Of a stretch of 64,000 nt of DNA, positions 45,556 to 59,351 are shown piece by piece. The notes beneath the pieces are model-generated. The model saw only the letters and a list, made by a program, of their open reading frames with translations. It had not been told where the DNA came from and searched no databases. Positions within the stretch are counted from its first letter, which is position 1. Each line of letters starts with the position of its first letter. This DNA is from Rotaria sordida. Lineage: Eukaryota > Rotifera > Eurotatoria > Philodinida > Philodinidae. Location: the NCBI GenBank assembly GCA_905250125.1, contig CAJNOL010001189.1, positions 1,488 to 65,487 of the forward strand. The letters are read 5' to 3'. Both the position numbers and the translations under genes were made by a program.

Positions 45556-48211
45556 ACAGATTTTAAAAAATGTGCTTTTGCTATAGCATCGTCAATTACA
45601 CATGTTGATTTTGTTTTGTTTCATCTCAGTATTAACTCTATTGTTATTCGCTCGGATGAGAAAAAAATACCTTTGTTGACAGTCAACAAAATACATCATT
45701 AGTTAATTGCTTGTCGAAATTTTTGTGCAAACGATATAATCAATCAAATATACATTGTGCAGGCGCATCGTGTTTTTCGCAAAATGAAAGAGGCAAATAT
45801 ATATGTACAACAAGCAAATTTCGCGCAGTTTATGTGAATGATGCATTTGGCACAGGTAGAACGTGTTATTTTTGTCAAAAATAACAACAAGCAGACCTTC
45901 ATTTTCATATCATTCTAATCCAAAACATAAGAGTGACACTGTTCGATTCAAAATAAAGTACAGCGACATGAATTGACTTCTCATCTTTACAGCATAAACA
46001 TAAGTTAAAATTTGTTCGAAAAAAAAATTTCAAATAAGAGATGAAGAACAACATAAAATCAACGGCATAGATCAACTTAAATTCAACTTGTATATATCTT
46101 TTTCAAAATTTACTTGATCTCCTCAATCATACATAGGACAGTTGATATGTTTTTCTCTTTCTAGTTTTTATTAATATTGTTGATTGTCTAATTCTTCTAA
46201 ATATATCGATGAAGATACTTCTCAAATTGATTTTCTCTCTAAAAAGAATTATTAAAACGTATCGATGACTGGTATTTCAAGATGATCTGAGATGATTCCT
46301 CTCATCATGTATAGACATGCGCTTAATTGTTTGAGAATTTGAAAGAGTAGGCAAACATGAGCAACTATATATTAAACAATGAAAATAATATAATTTTCTT
46401 AGAAAGGATCATCGTGAACTTTTTCAAAAATCCGCTAATTCGACAAAATTTTTTTCCTTTTCGATTAACAAGGTTATAACGCCGATATTGCGCTACTTGG
46501 AATTTCAATGTTTCATTCAGTGATCTTGTCTGTTTGATAAAAAAGAAATTGATGAATGAACCATCCATGGGATGCCAATTGGAATAAATATCTCAGATTA
46601 ATCTTGAGATATGCAACGAAATCTTGTTGATGATTCGATCTTCATATCAGATCATGAGTGATTATGAATGATATCATTTGGAAAGACATATTGTTCTGTA
46701 TTCTATTGTGTCTTTTTTTTATTTTAACTAATGTAAAGAATAGGACAAAAATTGTTTTATTCATGATTGAGTAATTTTTGTTGAATATAGTATGTATCAC
46801 TTCCATTAATATCCCGAATGAACGAAAAAAAAATACCATAAGTACTTATTGATTGAAAGGATTTTTTTATTTTCGATGCGTACCGAAAGAAAATTTAATC
46901 TATTCAAAAGTCATATCAATTTCGATTCGGAATCATATCCATAATTCTTCTCGTTTGGTAATCAGTTGATTAGAGAAAAAATGCTTTTGTTAATTCTACT
47001 AGAATATTACTATGTTGTAATTTGAAATGATTTCGATCTTCAAACCCTAACGATGAAATAATTTAACATATCGTTCAATTTCAATAAAAAAAAGTTCTAT
47101 AAAATCGATTCTATTGGTAATGATTCTTTGAAAAATGATGAAAGTATAAACTATATTTTGCAATGTATGTTGGTTTCTTTCTGAAATGAACAGTAGCATG
47201 GTGTTATGTTGATAAGAGTCAACAATTTTGGCATAATCTGTTTAACAATTCAATAATTAACATTGAAGAAAAGTTCACAAGATATCAAAGCACTGTCTAA
47301 ATATATATAATTGAATTACATACGTATATGAAAATGAAAGGCTGCATGAAAAGTATTAAGAAACGCTAACGTCGTCAAGTTTTTAATCGAATTACAAGAT
47401 TTTTCCATATTTATTTTTTTGCGTACTAACATATGAAAATGTAACTCTCTACTTTGTAGCAGTTTAAAAACTTTATTTTCTACCGATAATTAATAATAAA
47501 TTACTTCAAGATCAACTGAAAGTGAATTGTTTTTTTTTCTACGTATTTCCATTAAAATCATTACTTTTGAACTGAAACTTCTCAGCATTGTAGAAAATCT
47601 TTATAGTTCTTCCAAAGCAGTGTGTTTGGAACTTGAACTTATTTTATTTTGCTGAGAGGTGACATGCTTTCTATATTCAATTCTAAAAAGTTCAATAACT
47701 TTGTTAGATTTAATAGGTTGACTGAAATGATAAAATTTGCCCGGATCATTCAGTTCTTTTAAAAATAGTTATCATTTCTATTGTAACACTCGGCTTTGAT
47801 GAATTCTATGTGACATCAGATGAAAGAAAGAATTTGACAGAATCAGAAACCTTATTTACATATATTCTGATGCTTTTTAAGTATTTAGATACTGTTTAGA
47901 CATGCTTAAGACAGAAAAAATTATCAAAATTATACGTAAAAATAATTTCGTATAAAAAATAGCTCATTTCTTCTGCACTATCCGATAATATCAGATACGT
48001 CTGTACAGAAGGAATATAAATATTAGAGTTTAGTTTGATGATTGAACAATTTATGGCACACTGAAGCTGTCTGCATTCGTTATGATGAGTGAACTTTTTC
48101 ATTTATATTTACCAAGAAGGATCATATGATTTTAGTTCATAGATCAATTATTTTTTACTCTAGAAAAGTAGATTAAAGTGGAAACATATCGGAACGATCG
48201 ATCAAGGAACT
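45556..48211. other. Long noncoding AT-rich stretch
   Basis: Several minus-strand frames of 65-68 residues (46365-46568, 46642-46839, 47896-48102) lack domains and look random. No RNA gene or repeat identified. Confidence 0.45.
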
Positions 48212-48300
48212 AGGGTGTGGATGGGGTTGTTCTTTTTATATAGACACAGACACACTCTACTTACAGTCATACCTTCGTTTACACACTCACCTACATCTAC
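48212..48300. repeat. Decayed telomere-family hairpin
   Basis: AGGGTGTGGATGGGG, loop TTGTTCTTTTTATAT, then a long C-rich arm with ACACAGACACACTC and ACACACTCACCTACATC. Confidence 0.7.
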
Positions 48301-49004
48301 AACTATAATTCGTTTAAATTAATAGTTTAGACGATTAATTTATCTAATAATCAATTTACGCTGTTCGAAAAGAATTTATGACATTGTGAAACAACGAGTT
48401 TTTTCAATTGAAATAATCAACTCTATACAAATCTACTCCTACTTTAAGTCTTAACAAGTAAAATAAACAGCGAAAAACTTGCTTAAATAAAATGAAAATT
48501 AATAATATAAAGTCTATGCATTGATAAAAAATTATTAGAATACTCGTTTCGAAACGCCTAACAACAAAGATCCATTATTTTGATTATTCATTTATTAATT
48601 AGAATTTCTATGAAATCATTATCCAACTTTGCCTTTTCGAATAATAATAATTGTGTATTGAACTAATCAAAATCTAAAACTGTACGTTTAATTTTGAATA
48701 GTATATTATCAATAATTATTAACCTTTTTCGAGTTATCTCTTTAAGTATAAAACTCAAAAACTAAAATTCAAATTGTTCTAATTTAAATGGAACAGCAAT
48801 TAATTGAATATTTTTTCATTCATAAATGTTTCAAAAATTACATGAAAGAATGTGAAAAATGTTATCAAAATTATCTCATATAAATATATAACAATTATGA
48901 ATAACAAGGCTTCCTCAAACTTGACAGTAACCTGAATTATAGGAGTTAGGCGTCTATTCGAATAAGTACTCAAATACATTTGTTAAAATAAGGAACAGTG
49001 AATA
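48301..49004. other. Noncoding AT-rich stretch
   Basis: No feature supported. Confidence 0.4.
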
Positions 49005-49035
49005 GGGTATGGATCTTCTCTTCACCCACACCCTC
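49005..49035. repeat. Minimal telomere-family hairpin
   Basis: GGGTATGG, ATCTTCTCTTCA, then CCCACACCC. This short copy keeps the loop motif exactly, showing the loop is part of the repeat unit. Confidence 0.8.
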
Positions 49036-49644
49036 ATGTTTTTAGTTAATTTATTAATTAATAAGAATTTTTAATTATTTTATCAATGACAGATAATAAA
49101 TCATCGTAATTTAAATTCACTTATTTGAAGTATTGTGTCACAAAAATATCCAAGTTAGAAAAATCTTTGTTTTTTTGTTCTTTCCCATGACAAAGATTGT
49201 TGATAGAACGAAATGAGAATATTCTGCGCTTACTTTTGTATGAATCATGTTTTTATGCGTTGGGTTTTTTTTTTCTCAGGTGCGAAGCACATCGATATAT
49301 TAACACAATTCTTTATACTCATCTAAAGCAAAACAATAAATTGAGGATAGGTAAAGAAATAAAATTTTCAATAATAGAAATCTTAACTAATTCTTCTCGT
49401 CAAAAAATAAATGATTTATGAAAAATTACAATCATTAGATTATCTTCGAGAATAAAACGAAACTTTAATAGAATTGTTGATATTTTGACACATTTTTATG
49501 TATGTAAGTGTGAGTATGAATAAGCAAAAGAACGGAAGAAAAGTCTTACAACAAAATTGAGATTTTAGCCGTCATTGTTTTTTTTACTCGTAGATCTCAA
49601 ATATAAGTTACTACTAAAAAATTGTTTATTTACTAAAAATTCTC
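49036..49644. other. 5' flank of the G-domain gene
   Basis: AT-rich; a frame at 49197-49421 has no domain. The promoter of the downstream gene should lie here; no motif is convincing. Confidence 0.4.
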
Positions 49645-49665
49645 TTGTTTTTATCTAGTAAAATA

Positions 49666-52600
49666 ATGGCAGGAAGAAATGAACCAATGATAATACAAGG
49701 AAATCCATCGACTGAAATAAATGTTTTATTATTAGGACAAACAGGTGTTGGAAAATCAACATTTATAAATGGTTTAGCAAATTATTTTTGTAATGATACA
49801 TTAGATGAAGCAGTTAATGATCAAATTCAAGCTGTCATACCATCTTTATTTTGTTATACTGATGATGATACTTTTGAAGAAAAATATATTAAAATTGGAC
49901 AAATAAATGAATCAGAAAATACTACCGTTTTTGGTCAATCATGTACAAAACAATGTCAAAGTTTTATTTTTCCAATTGGTAATAGAAATTTACGAATAAT
50001 TGATGCACCAGGTATTGGAGATACACGTGGTCTTGAACAAGACACTAAAAATTTTCATGAAATTTTAACATTTATTTCTCAATATGAACATTTAAATGCA
50101 ATTTGTATTTTACTTAAACCAAATGAAGAACGTTTATCAATACTTTTTCGATTTTGTATTAATGAACTTCTTCGACATTTACATATAAGTGCATGTGATA
50201 ATATTATATTTATTTTTACAAATTCTCGTTCAACATTTTTTAAACCCGGAAGTACATCAATAAATCTTAAAGAACTTTTAAAACAACATAAAGAACAATA
50301 TGATGTTGATGTACCTTTTACAAAAGAAAATACTTTTTTATTAGATAATGAACCATTTAGATATTTAGCATTACGTCGAAATGATATTCAATTAAATAAT
50401 GAACAAACATTAAGTTATCAAAAAAGTTGGGATCATACTGTTAAAGAATATTCTAATCTTATATCTCATATTGTTACACGTCCACTTCATGCTGTTAGTA
50501 ATACACTTTCACTTAATGAAGCTGAACAATTAATTAGAAAACTTACACGTCCAATAGCTGAAACAACAAGACTTATTCAACAAGATATTCAACTTGCTCA
50601 ACAACATAAAGAAAATGTTCTTAAAAATCCTCGAATAGCTTCTCAAGGCATACCACAAAATCAAGTATCAATTCATCAATTAGATCATCCAAGAACTGTA
50701 TGTACTAATGAAAAATGTTGTCGATCTATTTATGTTAATAATCAAACAAAAATTGAATATATATCTAAATGTCATGAAGAATGTTATTTGAAAGGTGTTG
50801 TACAAGAAACTATTAAAGATCCAAGAATGAGAGAATGTGAAATTATGCATTATCGTACAGGTAACAAGATTTTCTTATTTTTTTATTATAATTATCATTC
50901 GATTTCTCATGAATGAAATGTTTGAAGTCTTTTAGCTTCATATTTTGATCATAAGTCGCAGTGTCCCGGAATAGGGGAGAAGGTCACTCTCTCCCTCAAT
51001 CTTAAGAAATTTCCATTTTTCTCTAACGAAGTTTCAGCGTTTTGTCTGTTTCTTTTTGCTTAACAATCGCTCAACTAATCTTCATCAAAATCCGATCAAT
51101 GTTAGCGAAAATCCTCCAATCAGCTTTCTGAGTCATTGATCCTCTCTACAATCCTGGCGATCTCCGAACACCGCTATAAGTAGAGTACTTGTAGACTGGA
51201 AAAATCCAAAGAGAATATGAGGCAATGTTGCAATTTGCCTCAGATATACAAGTTTTTACTGAAATTTCCTTTAGAACTCTGGTTTTTCAGCAAAATCATA
51301 TTTTAGAATTTTGATCTGAAACTTCAACTACATGAACATGTCAATTAGTCTATCTTGAAGAAAAATTTTTCGAATTTTTCAATATTCCTTCATCGGGTAT
51401 GGATGTAGGTGTGAATATTAATGAAAAATAATCATCACACCTATACTCTCAAAATCTTCATCATTACCAAGAAAACATTGAAATCTTTCTCCTATTTTTT
51501 AGAATAAATATATGATTTTATTTGAAATATCAAAGAAAAGAATAAAATTTTGAGAGAACAACAAAATTTTCTTGATTGAGAATATATTTAAATTGTAAGA
51601 AAGCAATGATTGATAATGAGATTTAATTACTGATCACACACTTGTACAGTTTCTTATCCATTGGATATTTCACCAAACATAGACTGTGCTTGTTTCTCCA
51701 AAAACAAAACCGTATTTTTATTATATAAAATTCGACAAGATATTCAACTTTCTTCTATCATGAATTGAGAACAGTAAATAAAAGTAAAGAGAAATGAAAG
51801 ATAATGGGATGCGACATAATGAATGACCGAATTTGTATCTTTTCATTATCTAATAGATTTTATTAAAAGTACAAAAAAATTCTGACAGCGAAAATAGATC
51901 ATTTATTGTTGCATGACAAACTGTTTTTCTTATTTTATAAATGAATAAATAATAGTTTTTAACTTAATTCCATTGTATATTATTGTTAATTTCATTTCAC
52001 ACGTAATAATTCAGAAAATTGAGATGATAACTGTTTTATGTTTATCTTCAGCCAACGATTGTTGATATATATGTGACATGACTTTGTCTTGTCAATAGAT
52101 GAAATCATCGTTGAGCAACAGCCATTTATCTTCAAATTGTGCATGTCTAAGAACAACTTCAGTACAATTCTCGTGTGATTATGTTTTACCAGGTTTAAAA
52201 ATAATTGAGGATATAAGACCATTTTGATAAACACCTACTCATACCATAATTTGGATACTTATTCAATTGAGCTGTGCTTCGTTGATTGTCTGCTTGCTGT
52301 CAACTTGTAGTATATTGGTTGAAAATCGGCCATATTTAATATCGGTCAATATGCTATGAGTCACTACTCCAATAAATAAAATGAGAAACTTGCCTTGTAA
52401 AAAAACTGATCTTGTTCGATCAGAATTTCGTCTATTTTGAAAGCATGATAAAACTCATTAGGTGATGAAATGTAAAATGCGACCGTTCGTTATGTTCCAC
52501 CCATGCAATGCGATAGTAAAGTTGAAAACTATGACAATTTATAAACGTGCAATGTTTATTAATAAATAAAGATATTACATTAACATTAATTGTTTATACT

Positions 52601-53891
52601 TTTATTGATGTATCTTTATAATTTTAAATCGTTAATCGATTTATAATAAAAGTCGTTAGTTACTTTTTTATTATTGCATTGTGTTTGATAATCAATATGA
52701 AAAATTTGAGACTATTTATCGGTATTTCAAAAAAATGAAAGTAACTTAGAATGAATTCACATCGATGCATGTAAATAAAAAATATTTCATCTCATCAAAG
52801 AAATTAATAGTTGAAAAATCGTTTTTTTTCCTTCTTCTAGTTATCATTCATTGAAATCGCATAAATCATTCATCAGACAAAAGTAGATGATTAAGTAGAT
52901 AAGTCATGAAAGCAACTTTTCTTTATTTTTTGAAATACTATGTAAAAGAAGTGTTGAAGTACAAATGTAGAATTTGGTCTATTTTTTCCGAAAGTAATAC
53001 TTCTTCTCGATCATGACTATGACAGATACTTTTATATTGGTGTTTCCTTCTCACACATTGAAGTCTATTGCTGAATTAGTATCGAAAGTCATTTAGTTTA
53101 AGATAGTTGTCCGTTGCTCTTCTTTCACTACATTTTAAGATTCATAACAAATGGCTTAGAACGAAATATATGTTGGTGAATCTTCTCTTTCAAGGTATCA
53201 GCAACTCCATTATGTTGAACATTTTAATCTCATAGGGAATAAATGAATAGTTTTATTTTTCAATCTTATCGAAGAATATATGTTAAATATTGTAGGTATG
53301 TGTCAAAAATGTGGTTGTTCATGGAAAGAACATCAACATATAACTTATGAATATGAAACAAAATTAATTCATCTTAATGAATCATCTTCATTAAATGATA
53401 TTGATCAAAGACTTCGTGATTTACGTTTTGAAAAAGATCAAATCGAAAATGTTTATAAAAAACTTGCAAAATTTCTTCATGCAAATTCAATTCTTCCATT
53501 AAATGATGATATTTTAGAATATCTTAAACATTTTATACGAGAAGAACAAATGAAAAAAAATTCTGGAGGACAAAATAATGATATTATTAATAATCTTGAA
53601 CAAATGATGAAAAATTATGAAGAAGAAATTAATCTTTTTAAAGAAACAATTAAAAATGATAAAGATCCATCAAATCGAAAAGATGTACTTAAATCTGATG
53701 AAATATTTCCTTTAGTTGGTACTCTTTATCGATTACCTATTAATGGAAGTCAAATTCGTGAACAAGTTAATGGATTAAAATTAAATCAAGAAAATTTATC
53801 AGCTAAACGAGAAATTTTTGTTCAATTACCAGCTAAAGCCAATTCATCGAAAGTTATGCTTCAATTCAAAAATATTATTTCATCAAGCTAA
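49666..53891 (+). CDS. GIMAP/AIG1-like G-domain protein with Cys-rich and coiled-coil C terminus
   Basis: Two exons, 49666-50860 and 53296-53891, with a phase-1 GT-AG intron of 2435 bp; 596 residues from MAGRNEP. G1 is LLLGQTGVGKSTFINGL, G3 is IIDAPGIGDTRG and a G4-like site is IFIFTNSR, as in AIG1/septin-like GTPases. After the G domain comes a Gln-rich helical region (ETTRLIQQDIQLAQQHK). Next is a Cys/His-rich module that spans the intron: CTNEKCC, KCHEECY, then after the splice MCQKCGCSWKEHQHITYEYE, a likely zinc-binding site. The last 150 residues are charged and coiled-coil-like. This architecture is expanded in bdelloids and some fungi. The role is unknown, possibly immune or membrane-associated. 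It appears intact. Confidence 0.85.
50861..53295 (+). other. Large intron of the G-domain gene
   Basis: Begins GTAACA and ends TTGTAG. It contains an old GC-richer block near 50955-51190 with GGGGAGAAGGTCACTCTCTCCC-like partial symmetry, and a telomere-family hairpin at 51395-51448. No independent gene was found inside. It is far longer than the 48-97 bp introns elsewhere in the window, consistent with repeat insertion. Confidence 0.7.
51395..51448. repeat. Decayed telomere-family hairpin in an intron
   Basis: GGGTATGGATGTAGGTGTGA, about 20 bp AT-rich loop, then TCACACCTATACTCTC. Confidence 0.65.
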
Positions 53892-54172
53892 TGTTTTGTT
53901 TTTTCTTCTTCTTATTATTTTTGAGTGTTTGTATTAACACATTAACCTTATCTATTCATCTTAAACAACTATTTTGTTATTATTTGTTTGTTTTTCATAA
54001 TTTTTTTTATTTGATGTTTGAAATATTCATAACAGAATCCAATTGCAATTAACAAACTAACTGATCATTAGTGCATACACAAATTCTTTGTTAATATTTT
54101 AAAAATTTTTCTTTTCTTATTTTTTTGAGAGTGTAGGAGTGAATGTTAGCGTTATCGTTTTTCTGTTCAGCT
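53892..54172. other. 3' flank of the G-domain gene
   Basis: T-rich downstream sequence with no exon identified. Confidence 0.4.
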
Positions 54173-54236
54173 AGGGTAGGTGTGGATGTCGATGGATAAA
54201 GAGTACACCCACTATCTTTCACAACTATACAATAAC
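54173..54236. repeat. Decayed telomere-family hairpin
   Basis: AGGGTAGGTGTGGATGTC, spacer, then GTACACCCACTATC and CACAAC. Confidence 0.6.
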
Positions 54237-54551
54237 CCATTTATTTTAATCAATCCTACTGCAAAAGGATCCAGTAGTCAAAACTTTATTTGTTTTGTCT
54301 ATTCATAGTGTGAATTATACAAAACAATGATCGGAAACTCTTTTTTTGATCATTTTGAGGAAAAGGTTTCAGGATGTGTAAGTGATGGTATGTTTTAGTT
54401 CCACTTTCATCCACTTCAATACACTAAATTTCAAGAATAAATAGCATCTCTTTGAAATTTTTAATTAGATTTTCATATATTCAATATTCAGCACAAACAA
54501 ACAAAAAAAGGTACGACAATGCAAATTTTTATTTAATTGAGTTGTTAGTGT

Positions 54552-54893
54552 TCAATTCTCGCGTTTGTAGTGACATATAGGAGGTTCATGAATAGCTAGT
54601 AGCGAATGATGAGGAGCAGAAGGACGGCAATTGTAAGGACAAGACCCATGATAAGTAGCATAGTGAACGTAATGAGGGTATGATCGATAACCACAAGTTG
54701 CATCAACACGACGACGCCATCGATAAAGTGGACTAACAAGAGGACCAAGATGATGAGCATAGGAACGGTTATCATAATCACAATCTCTATGATTTTCAGC
54801 TTCAAAATACCAATCCAAACACTTATGGCATAGAGGACAAGCACGTCCATTACAATATGCAATGCGAGATTCGTTTTTGATCGATGAGTCCAT
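54552..54893 (-). CDS. Small Cys/His/Tyr-rich protein
   Basis: 113 residues from MDSSIKNESRIAYCNGRACP. The N-terminal CxxCxxC (CPLCHKC) with further Cys residues at CDYD, ATCGY, GSCPYNC and ICHY suggests metal binding or disulfides. It is unusually rich in His, Tyr and Arg, and its GC content is above the surroundings. Another frame on the same strand (54596-55054) is open but gives only a hydrophobic run typical of an out-of-phase reading. No family recognised; the start is preceded by TTGATCG, with no strong context. Confidence 0.5.
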   Translation of the reverse strand: MDSSIKNESRIAYCNGRACPLCHKCLDWYFEAENHRDCDYDNRSYAHHLGPLVSPLYRWRRRVDATCGYRSYPHYVHYATYHGSCPYNCRPSAPHHSLLAIHEPPICHYKREN

Positions 54894-55420
54894 ATTGTTT
54901 CTTTTAATATTAAGTAAATTACACTTCTAAATGAACAAAAAACAAAACACAATGTTGACATGAAAATATCATAAAATTTTCTACATAGTATCGATTGAAT
55001 TAAAATGTCTAACAACAAGCTGCAATTCGTTTGATGATCTTGGAAAATACACATTCAAATTAAATTTTATGTCAAAAAACATATATATATATCAATTTGA
55101 GGTAAAACGCGACGTGTCATTAAATGGTTATAAAATTCAGTGAGTCGAGATTATCTCCATAGTTCGAATTGTGTTTCTCGTCGATAGATCGTGAATCTTC
55201 TCCAAAAGAATTATCTAGTATGCTTAGTTTCTCAATAGTATAAGAAAAACTATAAGGGAATGAAAACAAATTTTCTTTTATTACCTCGTATTCGATAGAC
55301 TTGCCACACAAGTCCAGGGAATATTTAATGTTCCTGATCTGCTGGTGTCGACAATTCAATATAGTATTGACTTTGAGATGCGTTTTACAAGTTAAAAACG
55401 TACGCTGCCATTGACATTTA
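54894..55420. other. Noncoding spacer
   Basis: A minus-strand frame at 55120-55359 has no domain. Nothing supported. Confidence 0.4.
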
Positions 55421-55549
55421 GGGTGTAGGTGTCGGTGTGGGTAAGTGTGGAGCGTGGATTTAATTTTTTTCTCTTACACCCAACCAAATCCACTCCTTCT
55501 CCACACCTACACCAGTACCCATACCCACGCCCTCACACACCACACACCT
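55421..55549. repeat. Telomere-like hairpin, large
   Basis: The G-rich arm GGGTGTAGGTGTCGGTGTGG and GTAAGTGTGG is followed by a pyrimidine spacer (TTTTTTTCTCTT) and a long C-rich arm with CACCTACACC, CCCATACCCACGCCC and ACACACCACACACC. Confidence 0.85.
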
Positions 55550-57188
55550 TTTTTGGCTACAGGACTTTCAAAAAACATTGAAATACCTCGACAACGAAGC
55601 AATATTTTTGAGAACGGTTTGTGTCGTAATTCTTAAAACTGTTTCCTCTACAACATATTTTAAAGTGAATAAAGTCAAATAACTTCGATTGAGAGAATGC
55701 TCAGTGGTGACTTATGTGGACTGACTCATATACCAATTGACTCGGCCAATATTTTGCAGATTGAACGAACGTTCAACAAGTAGAGTCATTTAGCACTGCA
55801 TAATTAAAATTGTTATGTTTCTTACCTTAAATTCATTATATCCCATGAAACAATTTGTTCAGTGATGAAATCGATGATAAAACACATTACAAACTCTTTG
55901 TAATCAATTAAAATTCTTCATCAACACTGGCCCACCGTAGTCGCATTATATTGATTCTATATATTTTGTATTTTCTCGATTGTATCAAATTGTATCCTCA
56001 GTATCTCCAATGTATTCTGCGTACCGTATGTATCCTTACGGTATCTTCTGGATTCCAGCCGTATTCGGAACAGACGGAATTCACTCTTTCCTCCTTGGTA
56101 TCATGTCATATATTTATCTACTGTATTGCATCCATTCGTTGAAAAATAATTTGAGTACGGTCAACCTACCCTCAATTAACAAGTACAGAAAACCTTCATT
56201 TTTCGGTTATCTTTGTATTTGTCTTTTTAAAACTATTATTTCTAAAACAAAATATAATTTTGAAATCTATTATAGATTCTGATACAGTATGAAATTTTCT
56301 AGCATCCTGTATATTTTTCAGTTGTTTGGCATCAATTTATTGTTGAAAGTAAATGCAAGAAAAGTTCTGTCAGAATATATAATTATCTTTTGAAGAAGAT
56401 ACTTCTATAGCAAAGAAAAATTTTAAAAACTAATTTTGACGACAGTGACAAAATCGACTTTGTGAAAATCTGAACACGAAGATGTATTCATTGCATTCAA
56501 TTTATTTTCGTAATACATAAGTGCAAACTAACCATAAATATACAAAGTGGCAGAGAACTCAATGCGCTTTCAGAATATATAATTAGTTTTAAAAAAAATC
56601 TGTTGTTATAATGACAGTACATTTGAAATACGCATTGAAACTGTTCTTTTTTTCAGGCGTTTAGATGACGCAAACTATAACTGCTAACTTAGTAAAGTTT
56701 CTGCGAGATCATAGAAGAACTACGACATTGATCAATTTTGTTTTTTATAAAACATGTATAGTAGAATCAACAATGTCGAAAGACTTTGTCTCGAACAAAG
56801 AAGTGTGTATTTCCAGTAGGGAAAATCAGCAATGGATTCCACTTTTTTTTTGTCAAGATTCATCCAATGATTTGTTTCACAAATATGTTACAGCGTGCCA
56901 GATGTAACTTTACGAATTCTTAACGATGAAACCAATACAGTCGAAAAATATTCGACAGGAAAAAAGTGCAATAGAAAAATATCATCTTTTTTGCTTTGCC
57001 TAAGGAAATTAGTGCACAAAACCTTGCGATCAATCGCTCATTGAGAAGTACTGCAGACAAGTCATACTGTGCAAGTGCAACTGGACAAACTCTGTCTAAT
57101 GGAAGTAATCGGATCCTAAAGGTATTAAACAGCAAACAAAGAAAATAGAAAAATATGAATATTTTTTTTCTAGACTGTTGAGAATTTC
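55550..57188. other. Noncoding stretch
   Basis: Frames at 55951-56282, 56665-56907 and 56920-57303 lack domains. 55980-56100 has a slightly coding-like, GC-richer character (GTATTCTGCGTACCGTATG), but no gene is recognised. Confidence 0.4.
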
Positions 57189-57225
57189 TGTGAATGTGAA
57201 TAGATGTGAAGAGGAGACCTACATT
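57189..57225. repeat. Decayed telomere-family hairpin (reverse loop)
   Basis: TGTGAATGTGAATAGATGTG, AAGAGGAGA, then CCTACATTCC. Read on the minus strand the loop is TCTCCTCTTC, close to the family motif. Confidence 0.45.
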
Positions 57226-57388
57226 CCGAACCATACGTACCACATAAAATAAAAGAAAGATTTGTCTAAATAACTTGACATATATAAAAACTTGTGGAAA
57301 CATATTATCAATTGGGTTTTCACTCCTTAGGAATGAGCGACCCTAGTATGTAATATAAAGGTTTTAACTTGATAGCATGAAACGCAGG

Positions 57389-57442
57389 ATGTAGGTTGAT
57401 GTGGTTCTTCTTCCTTAAACTCACACCTGACACATACATCTC
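57389..57442. repeat. Decayed telomere-family hairpin
   Basis: GATGTAGGTTGATGTGG, loop TTCTTCTTCCTTAA, then ACTCACACCTGACACATAC. Confidence 0.65.
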
Positions 57443-59142
57443 GACTCTTTCACTGACTTGAATAAATATTTTGTTTTTACTAAATTTATCAATAGTCTAT
57501 TGAATTGTTTCCCTTAAGAAAATCAAGCTTCAGTCAGTAATCATTTTTATTATTTACTAGTCTTAAATCGAATAGTTGTTTTTTCGATGAACTTCATTAA
57601 CTAACTTTAATCCATTCGTATAATTGATAAGAAAACATAAGAATTGATGTTTATCTAATGTAACTGATGTCAGCTATATTTATAGCAAATGATATATATT
57701 GAAATCTTAATAGTTTCGATTAAATCAATAATTAGTCTAAAAGAAACAATATTGTATGAATCAAATCAGAAAATTTTAATCTGATGAAATGGTACTAATA
57801 GAATGTTTTATTGAAAAAAATGAATATCTATTGATTTGATTGAATAAAATTTCTAACACTTGAAAAATTTCTATTTTAGAAAATTGTTTTGAATGAACAA
57901 TTATATTTAGACAATATAGTCATGTTTATATGTTAATGACTCTAGCATTTCAAGTCGTTCATTTTAACGTTAATTGTCAAACTATTCAATTATGATTTAC
58001 AAAAATCCTCAATTAATACCATTCAAGATATGATTTATCTACATCGTATTAATAAAAACAAAATATATGAAGGACGCGGCTATATCAATGTATGTGTAAG
58101 TGTCGACACGAGTGTGTATATGCGTGAAAAGGTGAATGATATCCATATTCAAAGTGCTTCTTTGCAATGAATATTCATGACGACAATTTTGATTTATTGA
58201 ATCAAAAGAAAGATAACAAAATATTATTCACTATACTACCATTATTACCGCAGTTGTATACCAGACCTGTTTCATTTATAATTTATATTTGAAAGTATTT
58301 TTTTTAATGTTTTTTTTCCATGCATTGATAGAAGACTGCGATATGTACTAAATAAGAGAGAAAAAGAAGGTGAACATCCCACAACAAACAGAACACAATC
58401 AGTTATGTGATGATTTCTAATTAGATGATATAGGCATATGCACATATTGCAAGAAAAAATATTTTCAACGCATATGTAAACACGTTGCACATTAGAAAAA
58501 ACATACATTACCTTTGAATAATATATGCGTCATGTATTCAACCAATGCAAATATTTAAACAAGGTCGTTCTATTAGCCCCATTATACATAATTAGAATCA
58601 TATAAAGAGACGACAAGCCACTGTATTTTTTCTCCTTTGTATAATCATCGTCATATAAACACGAATCGATATTTTCTTTATTATCTGAATCCTTTAAAAA
58701 TTTGGATTTTGTAGGTAAGCCCTATCTAGTATTATTTTCAAGAGTGAGATTGATTTTAATAAGCTTTGAATATATTTGTAATAAAATATTGAATCTCACA
58801 GGAATGTTAGCAATAATTTCTCATAATGCTGGAGCTTCAAAGCATCTTACTCCTAGAAATGCCCTTCATAGGTTTCGTTTATCAAATACATATCCTTCGA
58901 GAAAAATACTTCTTTTTTTATGATAGTCAACGCATATAAATAAAGATCAACTCTGCTCATTCGAGGTCTTCAGATCGTCCTCAATTCAAGATATATTATA
59001 GAAACAAGATTTTTATGAATTAGGGCCGAAACAGATTAAAAAACATTGGTCACATGATTTCTACTGATATGCTTCTCAAAAGCACTAAAAATGAGATGGT
59101 TGAGTACTCAGCATCTGAAGAACAATTCAACTGATCGATCGA
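57443..59142. other. Noncoding AT-rich stretch
   Basis: Frames at 58272-58508 and 58702-58923 show no domain. Nothing else supported. Confidence 0.45.
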
Positions 59143-59210
59143 GAGTGTGGAAGTTGGTATAACTCCTCTGAGCAACATTCACATTTCGACAGTTACACCC
59201 AATAAATTTT
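59143..59210. repeat. Decayed telomere-family hairpin
   Basis: GAGTGTGGAAGTTGGTAT, loop AACTCCTCTGAGCAA, then CATTCACATTTCG and TTACACCC. Confidence 0.55.
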
Positions 59211-59351
59211 TCTTTGAATTGCATGTTGTCGAGTTACTTTAACACATGCTCGACGCTCATACATTGTTTCTATGATACAAAGTATATCAATTGAAAAATG
59301 AATTTCACACTATATTCTTCTTATATTATTTATGTGTGTTTTAGACGAACA

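Noticed and set aside
54596..55054. 152-residue hydrophobic minus-strand frame
   Set aside because: It overlaps the Cys-rich frame 54552-54893 out of phase and has the Ile/Leu/Val-run signature of a shadow reading.
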